Notes under the pieces: model-generated | What the model saw: the letters and a program-made list of their open reading frames with translations, nothing else | The model's database searches: none | Told to the model about the DNA's origin: nothing | Part shown: in pieces, positions 8,305 through 16,100 of the stretch | Position numbering within the stretch: the stretch's first letter is position 1 | How the letters are laid out: every line of letters begins with the position of its first letter | Assembly: GCA_964631605.1 (NCBI GenBank) | Contig: CAZVYG010000015.1 | Location: 1-64,000 of the forward strand | Source: JARKQH01 sp964631605 | GTDB taxonomy: Bacteria; Verrucomicrobiota; Verrucomicrobiia; Limisphaerales; UBA8199 | Reading direction: 5' to 3' | Length of the DNA stretch: 64,000 nt | Made by a program: the position numbers and the translations under genes

Positions 8305-9684
8305 ATGACTTTGAAAAGCGCTCCCGTGAACTGGGCCCAAAGCCCGCGCAACACCCGGCCGGCCCGGGGATATTCCCGTGCCCTGATCGGGCTGCTGGTA
8401 TTGGCGCTGTTTCTGCCGCCGGCGGTCCCCGAAACGCGCGGCGCCGGCCGCAGTTCGAATCGTTACCTGCTGATCTTTGAGACCTCGAGCGCCATGCAGC
8501 GGCGACTGCCTGCCACAATCGAAGCCGTGCGGGCGTTGCTGGGAAGCAACTTTCGCGGCCGGCTTGCCGAAGGCGACACGCTCGGGGTTTGGACCTATAA
8601 TGAAACGCTGCAGACGGGGCGGCTGCCGCTGCAGCATTGGTCCTCGGTTGGCAGTGAGGAGGTCACCAGCGAGATTGTCGGGTTCCTGAAAAGCCAAAAG
8701 CATCGGGGCAATGCCCGGTTCGACCAGGTCTGGCCGGGGCTGGAACAGGTGGTGCAGGCGTCGGAATCAATCACCGTCATCCTGTTTACCTCAGGTCTCG
8801 AGGCGATTGCCGGCACCCCTTTCGACCAAAAGCTTAACGAGGTCTATGCGGCGTGGCGTGACTCCCAGCAAAAAGACCGAAAACCGTTTGTGACCGTCTT
8901 GGCCGCTCAGCAGGGCAAAATCATGTTTGGCTCGGCCAGCCCGGCGCCGTGGCCCGTCGAAATCCCGCCCCCGCCCGCGCCCAAACCACCCAGGACCGCG
9001 CGCCCCGAGCCGCCCAAGGCGGAACCGCCAAAGCCGGTCGTGGTTGGGCCGCCGCTCATCGTCTCGGGCAAAAAGCAGTCAGCCCAGGAGACCACGACCA
9101 CGACGCCAACCGCCCCACCCACGCCCGCCGAAACGCCTGGTCAGCCGGTCGCCGATGCCCCAGCCAAGCCGGTTCTTGAAAAGCCATCTCCCAGCGTCAG
9201 CCCTCCAACAACCCCGGCCGATGCCGTCGCTGCTCCCGCCCAGCCTGCGCCGAGTCTATCGCCGGCGCCGGTCGAACCGGCGACGGCCCCCGCGCGATTA
9301 ACGCCGGCCCCGGCTGAAAAACCCCTGACCGTTCAACCCCCGGTCCCGGTCGCTGCGCCCGAAGCAAAACCGGTCGTGCCTGTGCCCCCGACCGCGCCGG
9401 CCCCCGTCCCACCGCCGGCTCCCGCCGAAGCCGTCGCCGCCCCGGTGGAAACACCGGCGCCTTCGCCGACGCCGACCCCGGAGGCCGGTCCGTCCAAAGC
9501 CGACGACGTCGCGCCGCCCGTGGCGGTGGCGACGCCCGGCGGCGCGACAGGCTCCAACCTCCGGTGGTGGATGCCGGGGCTGATCCTGCTCGCCGTCGTT
9601 TTGGGGATCGCGGCATGGTGGCTGCGACGCTCACGGCGTAGTGCCGGCGCGAGCCTCATCACCCGGTCCCTGGACCGAGAATAA
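8305..9684 (+). CDS. Membrane-anchored vWA-like protein with long Pro/Ala stalk
   Basis: 459 residues. Signal/first membrane segment at ~25-45, a von Willebrand A-like domain at ~52-215 ('NRYLLIFETSSAM', 'DTLGVWTYNE', 'ITVILFTSG'), a Pro/Ala/Val-rich low-complexity stalk of about 200 residues (~220-415), and a C-terminal membrane helix 'GLILLAVVLGIAAWW' followed by basic residues. The metal-site motif that is D-x-S-x-S in vWA domains reads E-T-S-S-A here, so metal binding may be altered. The ATG at 8305 is chosen because it directly precedes the hydrophobic leader; the frame is open further upstream but overlaps the DUF4434 gene. It is followed 8 bases later by the GH5 gene, suggesting co-transcription. 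Probably a periplasmic scaffold or adhesion domain; ligand unknown. Confidence 0.75.
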   Translation: MTLKSAPVNWAQSPRNTRPARGYSRALIGLLVLALFLPPAVPETRGAGRSSNRYLLIFETSSAMQRRLPATIEAVRALLGSNFRGRLAEGDTLGVWTYNETLQTGRLPLQHWSSVGSEEVTSEIVGFLKSQKHRGNARFDQVWPGLEQVVQASESITVILFTSGLEAIAGTPFDQKLNEVYAAWRDSQQKDRKPFVTVLAAQQGKIMFGSASPAPWPVEIPPPPAPKPPRTARPEPPKAEPPKPVVVGPPLIVSGKKQSAQETTTTTPTAPPTPAETPGQPVADAPAKPVLEKPSPSVSPPTTPADAVAAPAQPAPSLSPAPVEPATAPARLTPAPAEKPLTVQPPVPVAAPEAKPVVPVPPTAPAPVPPPAPAEAVAAPVETPAPSPTPTPEAGPSKADDVAPPVAVATPGGATGSNLRWWMPGLILLAVVLGIAAWWLRRSRRSAGASLITRSLDRE

Positions 9685-9692
9685 ATTCATTT

Positions 9693-10775
9693 ATGAAACT
9701 CAATCGTCGTGACTTCATCCAAAAGACCGGCGCGGCCGCCTGCCTTGCCGCAACCGGAGTGGCTTGGCCGGCGCCCGCCGCCGAGCCTCCCACCGCCCGC
9801 CGGCTGCCCCGCTGGCGCGGCTTCAACTTGCTCGAAAAGTTTGTCAAGCGCGGGGACAACAACCCGCCCTTTGAGGAGCGGGATTTTGCCTGGATGCGGG
9901 AGTGGGGGGTTGATTTCGCGCGGCTGCCGATGTCATACCAATGCTGGGTCGAGCCGGGCGACTGGCTGAAGCTGCGCGAGGACCAGCTCAAGCACATTGA
10001 CCAGGCCGTCGAGTGGGGGGCGCAATACCAGATTCACATCAACCTGAACCTGCACCGCGCCCCAGGCTACTGTGTCAACCCGCCCAAGGAACCGCTGGAC
10101 TTGTGGACGAACGACAAGGCGCTCGAGGCCGCCGCCTTTCATTGGGCGCATTTCGCAAAACGCTATCGCGGCATCGGCAACGAGCGGGTGAGTTTTGACC
10201 TGCTGAACGAGCCGGCGGACATCAAAGCCGAAACCTACGCGCGGGTGGTGCGGCGGCTGGTGGAAGCCATCCGCGCCGAAGACCCCCAACGGTTGATCAT
10301 CGCCGACGGCTTGCGCTGGGGCCGGGACCCGGTTTATGAACTGGTTCAGTTGGGCATCGCCCAGAGCACCCGCGGGTACGATCCCTTCCAACTGACACAC
10401 TACCGCGCAAGCTGGGCCAGCGGCTCGGACAAATGGCCCGAGCCCACCTGGCCCGACACGCGGCCCGGCGCCGACCTCCCGGATAAGGACGCCTTGCGCA
10501 AAAAGCGCATTCAGCCCTGGAAAGAGCTCGAGAAGAAGGGGGTCGGGGTGCATGTGGGCGAGTGGGGAGTGTTCAACAAAACACCCCACGCCGTCGCGCT
10601 GCGGTGGATGCGCGACTGTCTGGACCTGTGGAAGGAAGCGGGCTGGGGCTGGGCCCTCTGGAACTTCCGGGGCAGCTTTGGCGTGCTCGACAGCCAGCGG
10701 TCCGACGTGGCCTACGAGGATTTTCGAGGACACAAGCTCGACCGGAAGATGCTTGAGTTGCTCCGGGAGGGCTGA
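9693..10775 (+). CDS. Glycoside hydrolase family 5 (cellulase-like)
   Basis: 360-residue retaining beta-glycanase of the GH5 clan A type. Tat-type leader 'MKLNRRDFIQK' then a signal peptide ending near residue 30. Catalytic acid/base Glu173 in 'FDLLNEP' and nucleophile Glu290 in 'HVGEWG', with the supporting 'WRGFNLLEKF', 'RLPMSYQCW', 'NLHRAPGY' and 'ALWNFRGSFG' motifs of GH5 enzymes. Substrate not determined; beta-glucan or beta-mannan are possible. It closes the block of exported proteins with the DUF4434 and vWA-like genes and is convergent with pbpC. Confidence 0.92.
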   Translation: MKLNRRDFIQKTGAAACLAATGVAWPAPAAEPPTARRLPRWRGFNLLEKFVKRGDNNPPFEERDFAWMREWGVDFARLPMSYQCWVEPGDWLKLREDQLKHIDQAVEWGAQYQIHINLNLHRAPGYCVNPPKEPLDLWTNDKALEAAAFHWAHFAKRYRGIGNERVSFDLLNEPADIKAETYARVVRRLVEAIRAEDPQRLIIADGLRWGRDPVYELVQLGIAQSTRGYDPFQLTHYRASWASGSDKWPEPTWPDTRPGADLPDKDALRKKRIQPWKELEKKGVGVHVGEWGVFNKTPHAVALRWMRDCLDLWKEAGWGWALWNFRGSFGVLDSQRSDVAYEDFRGHKLDRKMLELLREG

Positions 10776-10853
10776 GCGCGCGCCGAAACCGATTGCGCAA
10801 CCGTCCGCCAACGAATCCGAGTTGAGGAGCGAGTCCGTCCTCGAGCCGCCCGA

Positions 10854-13181
10854 CTACTTCGCGCGGACCTCGAACCAGGTTTCGATGCGGTCGCCGGTCG
10901 CGGGGTCGCGCAGTTGCAGCCGATGCGTGCCTTCCCTAAGCAAGGCATACACCCGGTCAGCCGCCCGCTCGAACTCGAGCGTTTCGCTCCGCCATTCCGA
11001 ACGGTCCGCTCCCGCCGCGCGCAACGGCAGCCGGCGCCCCCCATCGGGGAGGTCGGGGTCGAGATAAATCAGCGTGCCCGGCAGGGGGAACAGAATGCGC
11101 GGGCAGACGCTGTTTGACCCAGCCACCACGCTGTTGCCCAGCCCATTGTCTGCGGTGGCCAGCCATTGCCCGTATTCCGCAGGCAACCGGACCCGCCCCT
11201 CGGCATCGTAATCCTCGGGAGTTTCGAACGGCGGCAGATGCGCAGCGTCAAACTTTTCAACCACACGCGGCGCCGCGGGGTTGGGCGGCGAAACCAATCG
11301 CTTGCCGGTGAGGGGATGAATCGCCGCTTCAACAACCATTCCGGGCGTGGGATACCAGGTCGTTCCATGGCCCTGATGGAGGTGTTCGAATACCTCATGC
11401 AGAATGGGCGCCGCGCCGGACACGCCCGACACCCCGCGCATGGGCGAGCCGTCGAAGTTGCCCACCCACACGCCCACGGTGAACTCCGGCGTGTAGCCAA
11501 AGGCCCAGTTGTCCCGGAAACCCGAGCTGGTCCCGGTCTTGCAGGCCACGGGAAAGTCAAAGCGCAGGGACGATTCCGGCCCAAAAGCCAGGGTCCGGGC
11601 GGCATTGTCGCTGAGGATGTCGGCCAGAAGAAAAGCCGCGACGGGATCAAAGACCCGGCCAGCCTGGGTCCGGGCTGCGCCGGCGGGGCGGCGAGGAACA
11701 GCCGGGCTTCGCAGGAACCTCAGGGGTTGGTATTGGCCAAGCCGGGCGAGACAGGCGTAGGCGTTGGCCAACTCGAGCAGCCGCGCTTCGGCGTTGCCGA
11801 TGGTCAGACCCAATCCGTACTCCTCGGCGGGCCGGGTCAAAGTCGTCAGCCCGCAATCCTGCAGGCGCGCTTTCAGCACCGCCGCGCCACCGATGGACGC
11901 CAGGACCTTCACTGCCGGGACATTCAGCGAATTGCCCAGCGCCAGCCGGTAACGCAGCGGCCCGTGAAAACGCCGGTCATAGTTGAGCGGCGCGAACACG
12001 CCGGTGGCCGTGGCAAATTCCGTGGGAATATCCGCCACAATCGAAGCGGGGGTGGCGCCTTGCTCGAAGGCAATGACATAGGTGAACGGTTTGAACGTCG
12101 AGCCCGCCGAGCGGGGCGCCCACGCGCCGTTCACCTGGCCATCGCGCGGCGCGAAATAATCCGCCGAGCCAACCAGGGCCAGCACTTCCCCCGAGCGGTT
12201 CTCAATGACCACCGCCGCGGCCTGGTGGACGTGCTCATCGGCCAGGCGCGCCAATTGCCGGCGCACGGCCCCCTGCACAAACTGATTCAATTCGAGATCG
12301 AGCGAGGTCACAACGCACTCGCCGCCCGCCGGCGGCTGCGGCCCCGTGTCGCTCAAAAGCAAATCCACAAAATGCGGCGCGCGAAAGGCGCGCCCGGGCG
12401 AAGCCAGCACGATGGGTTCGCCCGCCGCGCGCTCGAATTCGGCGCGCGAAAGAAAGCCGCTCTTGAGCATTTGCCTCAGAACCCATTGCTGCCGGTTGCG
12501 CGCCCGCTCCGGGTAAAGGCGCGGGTTGAGCCGCGTGGGCCCCTGCGGCAGCCCGGCCAGAAGGGCGCATTCCGCCACGCTCAACTCACGGAGCGGTTTG
12601 CCGAAGCAGGACTGGGCCGCCGCGGCGCAACCCGTGTTCAGCCGCCCATAATCCAGGCGGTTGAGATACTCCAGCAGGATGCGCTGTTTGTCCCAAACCT
12701 GCTCGAGCCGCAAGGCCTGAATCGCTTCGATGACTTTCGTGCGAAGGGTTCTCGGCCGGGGTTCCGCCAGTTTGATCAGTTGCTGGGTGATGGTCGAGCC
12801 CCCCGATACCACCCGGCGATGCCACACGAATTGCAGACCGGCCCGCAGGGTCGAGCGCCAGTCCACCCCGCCGTGCGACCCATAACGACGATCCTCGGCG
12901 GCAAGCGTGGCGTGCACCAAAGCCTGAGGCACCTCGGCGTAACTCACCGGACGGCCAAACGTCCCTCCTTCCGACCGCGCAGTTCGCAAGGGGGTCCCGT
13001 CGCGGTCCACAATTTCAATCTGGGCGGGAGGCGGGACGAACAACGCTTGCGGCAGGGGCACCCATCGGAGCGCCAACCAGCCGGCGAGAACCAAAGCCGT
13101 GGCGCCCAGAGCCCCCGCGCTGCCGAGCGTCAATAGCAGCCGGCGGCGGCCGTTCATGGCTGGAAAACGCAATCGCAGCAT
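10854..13181 (-). CDS. pbpC: Penicillin-binding protein 1C (bifunctional murein synthase)
   Basis: 775-residue peptidoglycan glycosyltransferase/transpeptidase. Membrane anchor at ~20-40; GT51 domain with 'EDRRYGSHGGVDW' (catalytic Glu ~96) and 'GGSTITQQL'; penicillin-binding domain with Ser-x-x-Lys 'SAGSTFKP' (~361), 'SLN' (~418) and 'KTGTSSG' (~548); C-terminal BiPBP_C-type domain (about the last 100 residues) that distinguishes PBP1C from PBP1A. The start at 13181 is preferred over 13205 because a strong AGGGGGGA ribosome binding site lies 8 bases upstream, overlapping the stop of the alpha-2-macroglobulin gene. This pbpC-yfhM-like pairing is known in proteobacteria: the macroglobulin is thought to protect the periplasm when the wall is breached and PBP1C to repair it. 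Confidence 0.95.
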   Translation of the reverse strand: MLRLRFPAMNGRRRLLLTLGSAGALGATALVLAGWLALRWVPLPQALFVPPPAQIEIVDRDGTPLRTARSEGGTFGRPVSYAEVPQALVHATLAAEDRRYGSHGGVDWRSTLRAGLQFVWHRRVVSGGSTITQQLIKLAEPRPRTLRTKVIEAIQALRLEQVWDKQRILLEYLNRLDYGRLNTGCAAAAQSCFGKPLRELSVAECALLAGLPQGPTRLNPRLYPERARNRQQWVLRQMLKSGFLSRAEFERAAGEPIVLASPGRAFRAPHFVDLLLSDTGPQPPAGGECVVTSLDLELNQFVQGAVRRQLARLADEHVHQAAAVVIENRSGEVLALVGSADYFAPRDGQVNGAWAPRSAGSTFKPFTYVIAFEQGATPASIVADIPTEFATATGVFAPLNYDRRFHGPLRYRLALGNSLNVPAVKVLASIGGAAVLKARLQDCGLTTLTRPAEEYGLGLTIGNAEARLLELANAYACLARLGQYQPLRFLRSPAVPRRPAGAARTQAGRVFDPVAAFLLADILSDNAARTLAFGPESSLRFDFPVACKTGTSSGFRDNWAFGYTPEFTVGVWVGNFDGSPMRGVSGVSGAAPILHEVFEHLHQGHGTTWYPTPGMVVEAAIHPLTGKRLVSPPNPAAPRVVEKFDAAHLPPFETPEDYDAEGRVRLPAEYGQWLATADNGLGNSVVAGSNSVCPRILFPLPGTLIYLDPDLPDGGRRLPLRAAGADRSEWRSETLEFERAADRVYALLREGTHRLQLRDPATGDRIETWFEVRAK

Positions 13182-13185
13182 GGGT

Positions 13186-16100
13186 TCAATCCCCCCTCGT
13201 TGCAAGGGTCTGGCTGTCGCTTAACCCAAACCGGTCCGGACGATACATCTCCTCGACCTTTGCCCCGGGGGCGATGACGGCGCCCGCCGCTCGAACCCGA
13301 GCAACATAACGAATCACGTAGTGGCCCGCCGGAACGCGATTCGAGAAAAACAGGACTCGGTCGGCGCGAATCTCCCGAAAATCGCTCCACCAGTCCTCGG
13401 CATCTTCGCCCCCCGGCCACAAGAGCCGGCGGGCGCCCGGCGCAATCTGCTGAGTCTTGAATTCCGGGTTGACCGCCTCCAGAACGCCTGGCAAGGGATC
13501 CTCGACCGCCACGTACTCGGCAGCTTCCGGCACGGAAAGGCGCAACGTGACCAGCACGCGGTCGCCCACCTTCGCGCCTTCGAAAGCCAACGGCAGGTTG
13601 TCGTCGCCAAGCCGCGCATAAGTCCGCTCGATGCCCAACCCGTGGTTCTGGCGCGCCACGCGCGCCCCCGGGAGCCGCGCCTCGACCCGAACCTGAACAT
13701 GGGGAGCGACCCCGGCGGAAGCCCGCAGCCACAGCGGCTCGTCCACACGATTCGAGCCGAGTGCGAAGGCGTGCGTTACGATGTGGTGGCCGGGCGGCAA
13801 TTCAAAGCGTTGTTCTTCGCCGCCCCAACTCAAAGAGCCGGTCACACGCTCGCCATCCCCCTCCGCGCCGAGGTAATGCCACAGGGCGAGCAAGGCCCAC
13901 GCGTTGCCTTGGGTGGTGCTCCAATGACCGCTCTTCCGATCCCTTTCGAGGCTTTGATACAAGGCCTCGGCCTTGGCGCAGCCCGGTTCGCACGCCTGCC
14001 AGGCCAGCAGTCGAATCGCTTTTTCACGCACCGGCGAGGCGAACGGGCTGGCGGAGGAGGGCTGCCCATTGCTGGATTCCAGCAGCGCGCGAGCCTGCGC
14101 GGTTTGCGATTCGCCCCATGCCATCGCCAGGGCCAACAAGGCCCGGTCTTCCGAGGAAAGTTTTTGAGCAGTTTCACCCAGGCGCGTGTGGAGGGCGGGC
14201 AAAGGCTTTCCCCCGAGAGCCAGGGCGCACAAGACGAGCAGCCGGGTGCCCGGCTCGGAGGGGCTGCCGCGCAAGACCGCTTGTTGAAGATAATTCAGAA
14301 GGCCGAGAAACTCGGGCTCGGGCACGTCTGCTCCTGCCTTGCGCGCCTGGCCCAGCACCAGCGCGCCGTAGGCGCTCACCCAAAGCATGGGCTCTCTGCC
14401 GCCCGGCCAATAGGCCAGGCCGCCTTCGCCGGTTTGCATCGCCAGCAGCCGCTCGATGCCCGATCGAACCGCCGCCGCCGCTTCCCCAGCCTCCCGACCC
14501 GCGAAGGCTGCCAAGACCGGCGTCTGCAGCAGGACCACCCAGGGCAGCAAACTCGACGCGGTCTGTTCGGCGCAACCGTAGGGGTACTCCAGCAAATGGC
14601 GCGCGGCTTCGCTCAAGTTCACCAGCCGCGTGTTCGCAACATGAACCGTGACCGTGCCGGTGCCGGTAAGCAGTTGCGGATTTAACGGAGCCAGCAGGTT
14701 GGTCCGGGCGCCGCCCCGGAGCATGACCACCTCCCGCAACAACGGCGCCGCGCTGTGCACTTGAAGCGCGCTGACCACCGCATCTGAAAAACCGTTCTCG
14801 ACACCCTCGACCCGCGCACGCCAGGTCCATGACGCCGGCCCGGTGGCAATGAGCGTGACGGGAAACTCCACCACCACCGAGCCATGCGCGGGCACGGACA
14901 CGCTGGCAGTCGCCCCGGCAGGACTTTCAGTCCGGGCGTGGGCGTCGAGCTCGAGGGAAACGCGCACCACCAGTGCGGCGTCGGTCTGGTTAAGCACCAG
15001 GGCGCGGGCCTCGAGCCGGTCGCCCTCGTGGCCGAACTGCGGCAGCGAAGGCTCGAGAATCAGCGGTTTGCTGACCCTGAAACTGGCGGTGCCCTGGCCA
15101 AACTGGTTCTGCGCGGTGTGGGCCACCGCGATGACCCGGTAACGGGTCAGACTGTCCGGCACAGTGAAGCGGGCCACGGCCTGGCCGTCGGCGCCAGTCC
15201 GCGCCCCTCCCAGCCAGAAGGCGCACGCGAGAAAGTTCCGCCGGGCGCGTTCCTTGCCGCCACCGCCGCCAAGGTAGCCTTTATTATGGAACGCCAGCGA
15301 CTCGGCATCCTCGGGCAGGAGCAGCGGCAGGCTGATCGAGGATGAGACCTCCAGGGTGGCGGGGGCGAGCAGCAGCGCGTGCAAATCGGGCGCCGTAAAA
15401 TCAGTCAGTGCCAGCACCCCCTCGTCCACCGCGTAAACCACCACTTCGGCCCCGGCCACAGGCGCGCCGCCGGCGTCCCGCACCCGGGCGGTCACGCTCG
15501 CGGCTTCGCCGGGCCGGCAATCGGCGGCCGAGGGGATGAGTTCAACGCGCAGCCGACTGGCGGGGTCCTCCACACGCAATGGGCAGAAGCCCAGCCGATA
15601 CTCCGGCGCGCGCGCCTGTCGCGAGCTGGCCTCTCCGCCACGAAGAAGGGTGACCGAGACGAACACGTTGGGAACGTCCCCCGTCTCGAGCGGCACGCGA
15701 ATCGCGGGCGCGTTGCCTTCGAGTTGCGTCACGAACGAACGCCGAACTCGGTCGCGCTCGACCGTGACCCACGCCGTGCCGTTCAGGGGCGTCTTGACCA
15801 GCACCGTGGCGGTTTCGCCCGGGGAGTAAACCGGCTTGTCCGGCACGAGCTTGATCTCCATTTCATTCCGGTAATTCCAGCCCAGACGCGCCTTTTCCGT
15901 TACCTCGAAAGTGAACGAGGAGGCGATGGGGTTGCCGGCGTCATCCTCGCCGGTGACCTCGAGCAGATACTCCCCCGCGCCGGGTGCGACCCAGCCGGGA
16001 ACCGCGCAGCCCTCAAAACCGCCGTCCGCAGCGTCGCCTCTGGAGGGGGGCGTCACCTCCACCACCCGCTCATCCATTTTTTCCAGCGAGGGCTCGCTGC

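Noticed and set aside
11166..13136. Long plus-strand frame of 656 codons opposite pbpC
   Set aside because: It is the antisense shadow of a clear PBP1C gene; such frames are common in high-GC DNA and the translation has no domain character.
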